From assembly GCA_025351345.1 (NCBI GenBank), contig JANXWB010000003.1:1-51454 (forward strand): a DNA stretch of 51,454 nucleotides, given 5' to 3'. The position numbers were made by a program, and so were the translations under genes. Under the pieces are notes generated by a model. That model did not search any database. It was given only the letters and a program-made list of their open reading frames with translations, and had not been told where the DNA came from. Shown here piece by piece: positions 34,810 to 44,246 of this stretch. Source of the DNA: Synechococcales cyanobacterium GL140_1_metabat_312. Lineage in GTDB: Bacteria > Cyanobacteriota > Cyanobacteriia > Leptolyngbyales > Leptolyngbyaceae. Numbering within the stretch: the first letter of the stretch is position 1; each line of letters begins with the position of its first letter.

Positions 34810-35973
34810 TCAAATTTCAAATTTCAAACTCTCTTTAATTTTCAAACAAGCCGTCAAGGCCAAACTATCGGGAATGTCAATGTCATCAAAGGTAAGAATC
34901 GCCCCTGCTTCAATTCGCTTTACCATAGTCACGTTTTCCAGAAGACCAATGGGCACGGCATTCGGATGGTTAGAGAATTTAGTAGCAATCCCTCGAACCT
35001 CAAAACTACCAATGCCACGCTGAATTTTATCGCCCACTTGCAACTCCTTTTTTGCGATCGCCACAACCGTCACTTGAGGAGTTGTGGTATTGTTTAGAAG
35101 AACTCCACCGCCATTCAATACTCGTCTAATGGTTTTCGCTACTTCTAAATGGCAGAGATGATAACCCTGAACTAGTGAATAGTAGGGACCCTCACCCATT
35201 TTCAAATAGCGTAAGTAGTCTTTTTGATTAGAGTCATGCTCGCCAATAATAAAAACGCCTGCTGGGGATTTGGGTGAGAGAATGTAGTCACTCACCGATC
35301 GGCCCAATTGTTTTGCCGCTTCTGCAATTTGAACGCCTCCAGTGAAAATATCATCGGACGATGGTCCCATCAATCCATCTTGTAATACATCAGCCCCCAA
35401 TCCATTCGCGACAAATGCCTGTTCAATTTGAACTTTAGTACCATCGGTAAATGATGTGACTTGATCTAGACTAATGCCTTGTTTATTGGACCAATACGCC
35501 ATATCGTCTGGCGTTGGAGCTAAGTTCATAAAGCCTTTAATATTTCCATAGACCAATGGCTTAAATCCCATTTGAATTGCACTCTCCCTTAGCGCCGCCA
35601 AACAACCGGGCTGGTCGCCTTCTGCCTCTGTAATCAATCCTTTTTGCGCGAGATAGGATCCGGTTGTGATATGAACTTCAGAATCCATGGTGACAACTGG
35701 AAGATTTGCCTCTAAAACCCGATCGAGTACCAGCGTAGCCCAGAGTACAGAACCCGTACATTCAACAACCAAATCAGAATTCTCAATCAGTTCATCAATA
35801 GAATCGGTTAATAGCTCTGGCCGAACAAACTTAAGTTCTGGACTGATTTTTCGTCGGGTTAATACCTTAGAAACTTGAAGATCTTTCTGAGATTCCAGGG
35901 CGAGGACAATTCCTTGACCGATAAACCCAGTCCCAACAATTCCGATTCTAGTCAAAGATGATTTCGAGTTCAT
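34810..35973 (-). CDS. NAD(P)-dependent dehydrogenase-like protein with C-terminal SAF domain (COG4091 type)
   Basis: A 387-aa protein. The Rossmann motif is 'GIVGTGFIGQGI' (about 11-22), a homoserine-dehydrogenase-like catalytic region follows to about 270, and the C-terminal part ('VVAIAKKELQVGDKIQRG' and later 'RIEAGAILTFDDIDIPDS') is a SAF domain. COG4091-type proteins often sit in polysaccharide or sialic-acid-like gene sets. Here it is 59 bases after a GT61 glycosyltransferase on the same strand, so a role in making a sugar or surface glycan precursor is likely but unproven. The substrate is unknown. Confidence 0.75.
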   Translation of the reverse strand: MNSKSSLTRIGIVGTGFIGQGIVLALESQKDLQVSKVLTRRKISPELKFVRPELLTDSIDELIENSDLVVECTGSVLWATLVLDRVLEANLPVVTMDSEVHITTGSYLAQKGLITEAEGDQPGCLAALRESAIQMGFKPLVYGNIKGFMNLAPTPDDMAYWSNKQGISLDQVTSFTDGTKVQIEQAFVANGLGADVLQDGLMGPSSDDIFTGGVQIAEAAKQLGRSVSDYILSPKSPAGVFIIGEHDSNQKDYLRYLKMGEGPYYSLVQGYHLCHLEVAKTIRRVLNGGGVLLNNTTTPQVTVVAIAKKELQVGDKIQRGIGSFEVRGIATKFSNHPNAVPIGLLENVTMVKRIEAGAILTFDDIDIPDSLALTACLKIKESLKFEI

Positions 35974-36032
35974 AATAATTTCTCTTTAGTTTGTCTATAG
36001 TGTGAGTAATGCTAGATATCTTTCCAGACCCT

Positions 36033-37340
36033 TTAAGGTAGAGTGCCTAGTATATTTTGGATAGAGCGCTCCAATTTTTCGAGGCAAATATACATGTCCT
36101 GACGAATATTGCCGGGACGATCGACCGCTTCACCATGGAAAAAAGAATAATGATGTCCCATATCTTCACAGGTCGCCCAGGTGGCTTCACAGTAATAGTC
36201 TCCCAAAACTGGATCAGATTCTTTGGTGGAGATTTCTAATACATGAGTTCCTTCCTGAGCAAACATGAGGTTAGCAAGTGCGGCTCCAGTAGCGGAAACA
36301 ACAACTTTGGCTCTGGAAAACAATTCGACTTGTTGGCCGATATTCATTTTTTCGGTTAGGTAGGTTGTGAACCCATAGGAAGCAAGTAGGCGTTCAACCT
36401 CAGCTTCGTTGACAATTCTCCGCCAAGACGTCAATGCCCGGCTGATATAGATTAATTCAGTTTGAGTTTGGGGCGTGGGTTCGATCGCATGATGATCATA
36501 AAACCGTTGTCGTCCCCATTCAAAGGCTTCGGTTGTGCCCATTTCCAAGGTAGGACCGTGCGGTGTGAAGTATAGGGATTCTATTGTCCAAATTTCAAAT
36601 TTCGGGAAATTCAATAGACGATCTTTCCCGATGCCCAACGTTGCTAAAATTTCGTACTGCCAAGCTTTTAGTTTTTGAGGAACTAGAAAAATGACATCAT
36701 CGGGCAAATATTCAAGCGCATCATATAAGCGATTTACATTGTCACGAAGGGTGTGATAGTAATTATGCGTTGTTGACCACATTTGCATCAATGAGAAGTA
36801 ATTCCCTTTGACCGTGCGCCGCTTTAAGAAAAGATGTCTAACAGCACTGTAATATTCGGGGAGACCTTGGAGTAGAAAGTCATATTTAATGGGTTCTTCG
36901 GTATACAAGCCATCGGGCAAAATGATGACCCCTTCATTTCCAATCACTTTCGCATTTGAGATTTGAGTGAGATACCGACCGATCGGACGACGGGATAGAG
37001 AATCAAGGAAGACTTGGGGCGTTGCTAATTCAATGGTTTTGGGATGGGGACGACGATCGGTTCTAGGGGCGACTTCTTTTGTGTAGAGGATTTGAGCGAT
37101 CGTTGGCGGTTGAGTTTCGGCCCAGATTCGCACATTTTTGCAAACCTTTGGCGATACCTTCCACAGATTATCAAGTTTGGCCATTACCGATCGGGCCATC
37201 ACTTTTAGATTCGAGTTTAGATTCGAGGGTTTGATTTTTAGGGTTAACGATCGGATATTTGTAGCAGAAAATGGTTTTATACGATTGAGTGACGATTGAG
37301 ACATAGAAAAGAACCTGACTAAAAAAGGTGAAACACGCAA
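36033..37340 (-). CDS. GT61-family glycosyltransferase (DUF563)
   Basis: A 435-aa protein whose C-terminal half has the GT61/DUF563 pattern: 'YYHTLRDNVNRLYDAL' (about 192-207), 'LIYISRALTSWRRIVNEAEV', and 'AKVVVSATGAALANLMFA' near the C-terminus, the nucleotide-sugar-binding part. The first 100 residues are basic and poorly structured; the true start may lie downstream of the listed ATG. It is first in a two-gene unit with the SAF-domain dehydrogenase. It probably makes a glycan or glycoprotein, with donor and acceptor unknown. Confidence 0.78.
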   Translation of the reverse strand: MRVSPFLVRFFSMSQSSLNRIKPFSATNIRSLTLKIKPSNLNSNLKVMARSVMAKLDNLWKVSPKVCKNVRIWAETQPPTIAQILYTKEVAPRTDRRPHPKTIELATPQVFLDSLSRRPIGRYLTQISNAKVIGNEGVIILPDGLYTEEPIKYDFLLQGLPEYYSAVRHLFLKRRTVKGNYFSLMQMWSTTHNYYHTLRDNVNRLYDALEYLPDDVIFLVPQKLKAWQYEILATLGIGKDRLLNFPKFEIWTIESLYFTPHGPTLEMGTTEAFEWGRQRFYDHHAIEPTPQTQTELIYISRALTSWRRIVNEAEVERLLASYGFTTYLTEKMNIGQQVELFSRAKVVVSATGAALANLMFAQEGTHVLEISTKESDPVLGDYYCEATWATCEDMGHHYSFFHGEAVDRPGNIRQDMYICLEKLERSIQNILGTLP

Positions 37341-37696
37341 CTTTAACTTAATAAAAACAAATACTATTTACATCAATCCTCGACTGCTTATGCAACTTCC
37401 AACACTATTTCTAGTGCAATTTCTTATTGACTCCTGTCTAGAATGTTCCATTTAGTCGATCGCCGCCACTAAGTCTAAGTCTTTTCACATAGACTTTATA
37501 ATTCGAGAAAAGGTTACCCACAAAAACTTGTGAGAAATGACGACTAACTTTGCCTTGCTTGGTCGAATTTCCCCTAATTTCTCAGAAATATTGCCTTCAC
37601 CCGATCGCAGTCTCTATTTTCAATCCTTCTAGGGGAAGACTGAAGAATAATGAGGCAGTGGACGGATTGAGTTATCTTGAGGTTGGGTAGCGGATT
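37341..37696. other. Gene-free region between divergent GT61 and response-regulator genes
   Basis: This 356-bp stretch has no supportable ORF. It holds a TATAAT at about 37497-37502 and a HIP1-like GATCGC at 37458-37464, but no convincing operator or RNA gene. It should contain the promoters of both divergent units. Confidence 0.5.
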
Positions 37697-38362
37697 ATGA
37701 AAAAAATCTTGATTGTGGATGATGACACGACTTTACGGGTGGCCTTAGAGCGATATTTGCTCAAGCGTGGGTTTGTGGTGCAGACAGCGGCTTCAGGAGT
37801 ATGGGCGTTAAAAACATTTCAAGAGGATCCGGCTGACCTTATTGTCTCTGATATATTGATGCCTGAAATGGATGGCTTTGAATTTTGTCGGCGAGTTCGG
37901 ATGAGCCGATCGGGACAGCTTGTGCCGTTTATCTTCTTGTCTAGCCGATCGGAAATTGAGGATCGCGTCCAAGGGCATTCGATGGGGGCAGATGATTATT
38001 TAATTAAGCCGTTTGAAACTCGCGAACTCTTGGCCAAAATTGATGCTCAACTCGAACGCAGTCGTCGAACCAATGCAGAAATCGTTCGTCTCCTACAACA
38101 AGCAACCACCTTATCTGTTGTGGCCCCATCACCTGCCCCATTACCCCTAACGCCCGCTGAAGAAAAAGTGTTTTGGGAAGTGATTCAAGGCCACACGAAT
38201 AAACAAATTGGGGAGCATCTATTTGTCAGCCCCCGCACCGTTCAAACGCACCTCAGCAACATTCTCAACAAATTACAACTCGAAAACCGATCGCAGTTGG
38301 TCCGTTATGCGTTTGAACAGGGCTATCAACCACCCTTGCATCAAACCGCTACAGGAGGCTAG
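37697..38362 (+). CDS. NarL/LuxR-type response regulator
   Basis: A 221-aa protein. The receiver domain (residues 3-118) has the acid pair Asp8-Asp9, phospho-acceptor Asp52 in 'VSDILMP', and Lys104 in 'IKPF'. A Pro-rich linker (137-148) leads to a LuxR-type HTH (about 150-212, 'LTPAEEKVFWEVIQG', 'NKQIGEHLFVSPRTVQTHL'). It activates or represses transcription when phosphorylated. No kinase is adjacent; the hybrid kinase at 24003 is far away and cannot be linked by sequence. The ATG lacks a clear RBS. Complete. Confidence 0.9.
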   Translation: MKKILIVDDDTTLRVALERYLLKRGFVVQTAASGVWALKTFQEDPADLIVSDILMPEMDGFEFCRRVRMSRSGQLVPFIFLSSRSEIEDRVQGHSMGADDYLIKPFETRELLAKIDAQLERSRRTNAEIVRLLQQATTLSVVAPSPAPLPLTPAEEKVFWEVIQGHTNKQIGEHLFVSPRTVQTHLSNILNKLQLENRSQLVRYAFEQGYQPPLHQTATGG

Positions 38363-38398
38363 TACAAGAGTAATTGAATTAGTCGCCTGCAATTATGC

Positions 38399-38692
38399 TT
38401 AGTCGCCTGCGATTATTTTGGGAACTTTAAAGAAGTTTTCATCCCGATCGGGCGCGCTGTTCATTAAGCCTTCACGGTTATCGTAGACTTTCATTTCATC
38501 AACGCGAGTAACATTACTGACATCGATCGCCCGGGTCGTGGGTTCAACATTGCTTACGTCAAGTTCATTCAGTTGCTCAATATAGTCCAAAATACCGTTG
38601 AGCTGTCCAGCGAACTGTTCTTCTTCCTCAGGGGTGAGGGCAAGACGGGCTAGGTTTGCAACTTTATGGACTTCGGCGCGATCGAGAGACAT
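38399..38692 (-). CDS. gatC: Asp-tRNA(Asn)/Glu-tRNA(Gln) amidotransferase subunit C
   Basis: A 97-aa subunit from the ATG at 38692: 'SLDRAEVHKVANLARLAL' is the classic GatC N-terminus. The rest 'EEEEQFAGQLNGILDYIEQL' and 'SNVEPTTRAID' match the family. It clamps GatA and GatB in the complex that converts mischarged Glu-tRNA(Gln) to Gln-tRNA(Gln). A longer start at 38740 adds 16 residues not shared by the family. The gatA and gatB genes are not adjacent, as usual in cyanobacteria. Confidence 0.92.
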   Translation of the reverse strand: MSLDRAEVHKVANLARLALTPEEEEQFAGQLNGILDYIEQLNELDVSNVEPTTRAIDVSNVTRVDEMKVYDNREGLMNSAPDRDENFFKVPKIIAGD

Positions 38693-38793
38693 AAATAATT
38701 CGGTGTAGAAGAACGGGGTGTAGTTTTGCGAAATATCCATCTAGGTCACAAAACTACAGTGCCATATTACCTCAAACAATACCCACTATTTCC

Positions 38794-40035
38794 CTACGAT
38801 TTGCCTGAGTCTCCTGGCAACATTCGATTAATAGCAGTGGCAGCATCAATCCCCGTTGTTTGTTTGATCTGTTCTAAAAAGCTGCCTAATTGCGTCGCGG
38901 TTGATCCATTTTGCGCATCAATGACGGTGACAGACTTGACCTCGATCGTTGGAATACTCTTGGAAAGGGTCTGGAGAAGCGGTTCGAGTTTTTGCAGAAC
39001 AAAGATTTCGCGGGCATTCGGTCCTGATGTCGCCCAGGATTCAGAGAGCAGTCGGATCCCGTTGGCCTGCGCTTTACCAGATTCGATAATCTGAGAGGCT
39101 TGGGCCTGGGCGTTGGCAATAGCACTCTGACAGGCCGCATCTGCCGGAGCAATTACATCCGCATTAAGTTGTTGTTCGACTTGTTTAATCCGTTCACGCT
39201 GCACCGCGACTTCTGCTTGAACGCGGGCGACTTGGGAGGCGACAGCAGATTCCACTTCAGCAACAACAGCGCTGCGTTTGGTTAGGGCATCTCGGACCCG
39301 CCGATCGGAGTCTGCTTTGGCTACTTCGAGATCCCGGCCAATCCGTCGTAATGCAGTGGCCCGATCGTTCTCCGAGGACTGAATTGACGCTTCAGCACGG
39401 GTTGTGGCTTCTGCAATTCGGGCATCTCGGAACAAATCGGCTTGTTGTTTGCGACCAATGGAATCCAGATAGGACACTTCATCGGAAATGTTTTTGACTT
39501 GGAGATTATCTAACACCAATCCCAATACTTCCAAATCTCGTTCAGCTTCTTCAGCCAAATTTCGGGCAAAATCAATCTTGTCTTCATTGACTTGTTCCGG
39601 TGTCATGCTCGCTAAAACCCCACGCAAATTCCCTTCGAGGGTTTCTTTGGCCAGTTGTTCAATTTCTTTTCGAGTTTTACCCAGCAAACGTTCGATCGCA
39701 TTATGAATAATTGGTTCTTCGCCTGCAATTTTGATGTTTGCGACCCCTTCAACCGTGAGCGGAATTCCACCTTTTGAATAGGCATTAGAAACGCGCAGTT
39801 CAATAATCATATTCGTCAATTCCATGCGGAATGCTTCTTCAAGTAAAGGCAACCGAATGCTGCTTCCCCCTTTAACAAGTCGATAACCAACACTTTTTCC
39901 ATCTTCGACGGGCGATCGGGTTCCAGCGAGAATCAGGACTTCACTGGGTTGGCAAATATAATATAGATTTTTGATGACGCGAGACGTGGTGAATGTACCA
40001 ATGCCGAGGAGAACGAGAAGGGTAATGGGATCCAT
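38794..40035 (-). CDS. Flotillin-like SPFH protein (copy 2 of the operon)
   Basis: A 413-aa protein with a short N-terminal membrane helix (1-20), an SPFH/band-7 domain (about 30-190, 'GYRLVKGGSSIRLPLLEE', 'NAYSKGGIPLTVEGVANIKI') and a long Ala/Glu/Gln-rich coiled coil (about 200-340) ending in a conserved flotillin-like tail ('EIFVLQKLEPLLQTL'). Such proteins form membrane microdomains or cages. It follows a paralogue at 40079-41431 by 43 bases, and an NfeD-like gene precedes both. Eubacterial flotillins typically work with NfeD partners. The two proteins may form hetero-oligomers. Confidence 0.85.
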   Translation of the reverse strand: MDPITLLVLLGIGTFTTSRVIKNLYYICQPSEVLILAGTRSPVEDGKSVGYRLVKGGSSIRLPLLEEAFRMELTNMIIELRVSNAYSKGGIPLTVEGVANIKIAGEEPIIHNAIERLLGKTRKEIEQLAKETLEGNLRGVLASMTPEQVNEDKIDFARNLAEEAERDLEVLGLVLDNLQVKNISDEVSYLDSIGRKQQADLFRDARIAEATTRAEASIQSSENDRATALRRIGRDLEVAKADSDRRVRDALTKRSAVVAEVESAVASQVARVQAEVAVQRERIKQVEQQLNADVIAPADAACQSAIANAQAQASQIIESGKAQANGIRLLSESWATSGPNAREIFVLQKLEPLLQTLSKSIPTIEVKSVTVIDAQNGSTATQLGSFLEQIKQTTGIDAATAINRMLPGDSGKS

Positions 40036-40078
40036 GGTTTATGGGGAATAAAGAATTAAAGGTTGAAGAAGGTTGGAA

Positions 40079-41431
40079 TTAAGACAGTTTGATATTTAGG
40101 ATTTGTTCGACGGCGTTCAAATATTGAGAAATCATTTGGGGATAGACTTGAACTAAACTTGACAATGCATTGCCGTCGCCGTTGTCGATGACATTTACAT
40201 CACCAAGCTGCAAACGCTGTGGGATTTTTCCGGCTTCAGTCAAGATCATTTCTAGTTGCTGTAATACAAAAACCTCAGACGCATGGGGTCCGGCTTCTTG
40301 CCAGACTTGAGAAAGTAACGTGTTAGCCATGGCGGTGGCGCGAGCGTTTTCTTCGATGGTGGCCGCTTCACCTCGGGCTTTGAATTCAGAGGCGGTGCGG
40401 TGAGCTTGGGCAGGTAATACTAAATCGGCTTGGAGGCGTAATGTTTCTAAATCAGTTCGTAAGGCTTGTAAAACTTGCTCGGCTTTGGCTCGTTTCTCTT
40501 TGGCTGCGGCGATCGTGATTTCTTCTTCACATTTGGCCGCTTGTTCTAGTTTTGCTTTGAGTCGTCGTAGTTCATTTTCTTGTTCTAAAACTAAGGTTTG
40601 ATTTTGGGTGAGTGAAACTTTTGCATGTTCATCACATCGCGCTTCGACTTGTTCGGCTTCGGTTAGGGCATTAGATTCAGCAATTTCAGCATCCCGCAAA
40701 ATCAATGCAATTTGTTGGCGGCCCAACGATCGTAAATAGTCCATATCATCGGAAACACTTTGCACTTTTAAGGTATCAAGTTGTAATCCTAATTGCATTA
40801 AGTCTTTACTCACATCGATCGCAATCCGTTCTGCAAATCGAAGACGATCTTCATTCAATTGTTCTGGAGTTAACGTCGCAACCACCCCTCGCAAATAGCC
40901 TTCTAACGTTTCTTGAGCCACACGGGCTAACTCCGCTCGATCGCATCCCAAAAACCGTTCGATCGCATTCCCCACAAGCGCTTCATCAGTAGAAATTTTG
41001 ACATTTGCGATCGCTTGAATATTCAGCGGCGTACCTCCTTTTGCGTAGGCTTTACGAACCTCAATCCGAAGTGGAATAGTCGTAACATCCATTCGTTGAA
41101 CGGTTTCTAAAATTGGAATCCGTAAGGCACGACCACCAATTAATACGCGATATCCAACTTCTTTTCCACTGGTATTGCGATGTTTTCGACCTGCAAGAAC
41201 GACAATTTCATTAGGTTTGCACACACAAAGAAATGAATTGAGAAACCAAGTTCCGATCGCGGCTAACATCAGAACTCCGATAATTGGGAGTCCGGTATAG
41301 GCCGCTTTAATCGCGATCGATTCTATGCTAAATGGCTGTGAAGCCGGAACTTCGGTATAGACTTTGGAGGGGGAAGCTTGAGCAATAATTCTATCTGGCA
41401 TTTTTGAGTCTCCTAATAAATTCGGATTCAT
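40079..41431 (-). CDS. Flotillin-like SPFH protein (copy 1 of the operon)
   Basis: A 450-aa paralogue of the 38794 product with the same order: hydrophilic N-terminus, membrane helix (about 44-70), SPFH domain (about 78-235, 'GYRVLIGGRALRIPILET', 'KAYAKGGTPLNIQAIANVKI'), coiled coil (about 250-380) and conserved tail ('SEVFVLQQLEMILTEAGKI'). The N-terminal 40 residues are an extension not seen in its neighbour. It lies 14 bases after the NfeD-like gene and 43 bases before the second flotillin. It should scaffold membranes together with the neighbour. Confidence 0.85.
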   Translation of the reverse strand: MNPNLLGDSKMPDRIIAQASPSKVYTEVPASQPFSIESIAIKAAYTGLPIIGVLMLAAIGTWFLNSFLCVCKPNEIVVLAGRKHRNTSGKEVGYRVLIGGRALRIPILETVQRMDVTTIPLRIEVRKAYAKGGTPLNIQAIANVKISTDEALVGNAIERFLGCDRAELARVAQETLEGYLRGVVATLTPEQLNEDRLRFAERIAIDVSKDLMQLGLQLDTLKVQSVSDDMDYLRSLGRQQIALILRDAEIAESNALTEAEQVEARCDEHAKVSLTQNQTLVLEQENELRRLKAKLEQAAKCEEEITIAAAKEKRAKAEQVLQALRTDLETLRLQADLVLPAQAHRTASEFKARGEAATIEENARATAMANTLLSQVWQEAGPHASEVFVLQQLEMILTEAGKIPQRLQLGDVNVIDNGDGNALSSLVQVYPQMISQYLNAVEQILNIKLS

Positions 41432-41445
41432 GTCCTAACGACGCC

Positions 41446-41775
41446 CTAACAATAGTCATCCAATTCAGCCGAGGTCGTTACCCAAGCTTGCCCATCTCGG
41501 ACCTCCACAATCACCACTCGATCGCCCACCCGAAATTCTTCCGACTCACGGGTGAATGCTCGTAGTTTTAGCGTGGCTCTATCCTGCTTGACTCGAATGC
41601 TGCCAGGTTGTTCTAAAGTAATGGGGACAACGACCTCGGCCATTTGTCCTATACAGTCTTGATAGTTGATTAGGCTATTAACGGTAGGGTTGATTCTAAA
41701 AATCAGAATCGCAATAACAATCCCAATTCCAGCAAGGATTCCAGCTCCGATCGTCAGCAGAATTATGGTTACCAC
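41446..41775 (-). CDS. NfeD-like membrane protein (first gene of flotillin operon)
   Basis: A 109-aa protein with one hydrophobic helix (3-28) and an OB-fold-like C-terminal domain ('CIGQMAEVVVPITLEQPGSI', 'ATLKLRAFTRESEEFRVGDRV'). Short NfeD1b-type proteins have this shape and are usually encoded beside flotillins. It is the first gene of the three-gene unit. It may control flotillin assembly at the membrane. The family assignment is by layout and context. Confidence 0.75.
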   Translation of the reverse strand: MVTIILLTIGAGILAGIGIVIAILIFRINPTVNSLINYQDCIGQMAEVVVPITLEQPGSIRVKQDRATLKLRAFTRESEEFRVGDRVVIVEVRDGQAWVTTSAELDDYC

Positions 41776-42061
41776 AATATCATTCCCTCAATTATAAACT
41801 TATTCCTAGCAAACCGACTTAACTTGACGCAATCAAAGCAAATTGAGCATTGAATCTATCCATTGAGATTTTTAACCAACTTAGATAGGAGAAAGTGATG
41901 CTGAAGTATCTCCAGTATCATCAGTGTGATAGAGATCTTATTCAGGTAATAGATCTGATTGAGTAGTGCGGCTCAGATCAGGCCAGAGAACGGCTCATTT
42001 TTAGGCCAGATCCCGTACAATTAATCACCAACAGACACTTACTATCCCATCAAACCTTGTC

Positions 42062-42829
42062 ATGTCCAACGAACAGTTCAGCCTTTTTGATTTAGCCTCC
42101 GACGATAGTCCTGATGTCAAATCTGATGCAAAATCAGCCAAAACTAAGACGAAAAAGCCCACTGAACCGATATTCGACCCAACGACTTTTGATGTGACGC
42201 TCATCCCGACGACTAGCAAAATGCCAATTCCAGCCGGAACCTATGACTCAATGGATGGGATAGAGGTTCATTGCAATGACTGTCAACGGTGCCAACTCGG
42301 TGCCACTCGAACCCATGCGGTCGTGAGTCGAGGAAACCCAAATGCCTCGATTTTGATTATTGGCGAAGGGCCAGGAGAGAATGAAGACCTTCAGGGCAAA
42401 CCCTTCGTGGGCAAGTCTGGACAGCTTCTTGATAAAATTTTAGAATCCGTTAAATTGACTGAAGAAGATGTATTCATTTGCAATATTGTCAAATGCCGCC
42501 CGCCTGAAAATCGCAAACCCAGCAAAGATGAAATGGAAGCATGTCGCCCCTATCTCATAGAGCAAATTCGGCTTGTGAATCCCAAAATTATCATCATGAC
42601 CGGAGCCTCGGCGATCGAAGGACTGTTCCAAGAAAAATCTGTCGGCATCACCAAAATTCGCGGCCAATGGCGAGATTGGGAAGGACGCGCCTGTATGGCA
42701 ATTTTTCATCCCTCTTATCTATTGCGAAATCAATCTCGCGATCAAGGCAGCCCAAAATGGCTAACTTGGCAGGACATGCGAGCGATACGTCAGAAGTATG
42801 ACGAGTTAAAAGTTGAAGAAGAGTTTTAG
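42062..42829 (+). CDS. Family-4 (4Fe-4S) uracil-DNA glycosylase
   Basis: A 255-aa protein. Residues 70-245 form a UDG-family fold. The Fe-S cluster Cys are C74, C77, C145 and C161; the spacings (C-x2-C, then 68 and 16) equal those of Thermus UDGa. Motif 1 is 'GEGPGENEDLQGKPFVG', and motif 2 includes 'HPSYLL'. The first 60 residues are a charged, low-complexity tail common in cyanobacterial copies. It removes uracil from DNA. It stands alone on this strand. Confidence 0.9.
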   Translation: MSNEQFSLFDLASDDSPDVKSDAKSAKTKTKKPTEPIFDPTTFDVTLIPTTSKMPIPAGTYDSMDGIEVHCNDCQRCQLGATRTHAVVSRGNPNASILIIGEGPGENEDLQGKPFVGKSGQLLDKILESVKLTEEDVFICNIVKCRPPENRKPSKDEMEACRPYLIEQIRLVNPKIIIMTGASAIEGLFQEKSVGITKIRGQWRDWEGRACMAIFHPSYLLRNQSRDQGSPKWLTWQDMRAIRQKYDELKVEEEF

Positions 42830-42867
42830 ACCAGTCGTCTCGAATTTGCCGATCGGCACAGTTCTAG

Positions 42868-44130
42868 CTATGGTGTCGAAAAAAACGGTGTCGAAGAAAA
42901 CTGTTCTACGCAACGAATAAATAACTCCATACCCAAGGCTAGGGCGGTTTCATCGATATTAAAATGCGGATGGTGGTGGGGAAACGTTAATCCCCGATCG
43001 GCATTGGCGGAACCTAGAAAGAAATAACAACCCGGTACTTCTTGCAGAAAATAGGACATATCTTCACCGCCCATGGTCTGGCAATGGGATGTGATGCGAC
43101 TGTTGGAGGTTAAATCGTTAGACATTAAAGAATCAGTATCGGCCATCACGTCCAAGGCAACATTTCGGACCAATTCTGTAATCCGAGGATTATTAATCAG
43201 CGGTGGATAATATTTCTCATAACTTAACTCATAGGTCGCGCCGTGCATCCCGCAGACTCCTGAAATGAGTTGTTCGATGCGGTGGTGAAAGTAGTCGGCA
43301 TACTGGGAATTGAAATAACGCACCGTGCCGCTCAGCCTTGCCGTATCTGCAATCACATTGCAAGCCGTCCCTGCATGAAATTCCCCCACCGTAACAACGG
43401 CAGATTCGATCGGGTCAATGTTCCGGGCCACAATAGTTTGCAGTGCATTGACAATCTGCGCCGCCACCACAATCGAATCAACCGTCTGTTGAGGAATTGC
43501 CCCATGACCACCCCGCCCTAGCACCGTAACGCGAAACGTCTCCACCGCCGCCATCAATGCTCCCGCTTTCACGCCCACCGTTCCGATCGGCAACTGCTGC
43601 CACACATGCAGCCCAATCATTGCGTCCACCTGCGGATTTTGTAACACACCCGCTTCGATCATTGGTTTTGCGCCGCCCGGTCCTTCTTCGGCGGGTTGAA
43701 AGATGATTTTCACGGTGCCAGAAAAAGTATGGCGATGGCTAGCGAGATAACATGCAGTTCCAAGGGCGATCGCAATATGGGCATCGTGACCGCAGGCGTG
43801 CATTTTACCGGGATGTTTCGATCGATAGTCCAGTTCATTTTCTTCTTGAATCGGCAGCGCATCCATATCGGCCCGAATTCCCAACACTGGACCCGGACGA
43901 TCGCCTTGAATAGTAGCAACAATCCCTGTTTTTGCGATGCCTGAAGTGTAGTCGATGCCCCACTGATCTAATTTTTGAGTAATGAACTGGGCGGTTAGGG
44001 TTTCTTCAAAGCCGAGTTCAGGATGCTGATGAATTTGTCTGCGCCAAGTGATGACTTGGGCATGGAGCGATCGGACCTGTAGGCGAACATTTTGTAAATG
44101 GGGCGAGTTTAAAACAGTGGAGGTGACCAT
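42868..44130 (-). CDS. M20-family metallo-amidohydrolase (IAA-amino-acid hydrolase type)
   Basis: From the ATG at 44130 (420 aa) the protein has the M20D/AMA layout. Metal ligands are seen in 'MHACGHDAHIA' (Cys/His/His), the catalytic Glu pair in 'QPAEEGPGGA', a His in 'GLHVWQQLPIG', and a last His in 'FPHHHPHFNID'. A dimerisation domain spans about 185-300. It hydrolyses N-acyl or indole-amino acid conjugates. The longer start at 44169 adds 13 unrelated residues. It is divergent from the membrane protein at 44247. Confidence 0.9.
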   Translation of the reverse strand: MVTSTVLNSPHLQNVRLQVRSLHAQVITWRRQIHQHPELGFEETLTAQFITQKLDQWGIDYTSGIAKTGIVATIQGDRPGPVLGIRADMDALPIQEENELDYRSKHPGKMHACGHDAHIAIALGTACYLASHRHTFSGTVKIIFQPAEEGPGGAKPMIEAGVLQNPQVDAMIGLHVWQQLPIGTVGVKAGALMAAVETFRVTVLGRGGHGAIPQQTVDSIVVAAQIVNALQTIVARNIDPIESAVVTVGEFHAGTACNVIADTARLSGTVRYFNSQYADYFHHRIEQLISGVCGMHGATYELSYEKYYPPLINNPRITELVRNVALDVMADTDSLMSNDLTSNSRITSHCQTMGGEDMSYFLQEVPGCYFFLGSANADRGLTFPHHHPHFNIDETALALGMELFIRCVEQFSSTPFFSTP

Positions 44131-44246
44131 GAATATATGTGAATGTAGGAATCTCTTTAATTTTGGCATTTCTATGATGGGATCGTGGGCGGCTCCCGGT
44201 AAGATATTTGAGGTAATGCTGTTTTGATTAAGCTAGTGCGTCTTTC

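Noticed and set aside
41898-41966. 22-codon ORF with AGGAG seven bases before its ATG, between the NfeD-like and uracil-glycosylase genes
   Set aside because: The RBS is good but the peptide is too short to judge and has no recognisable feature; worth only a conservation check.
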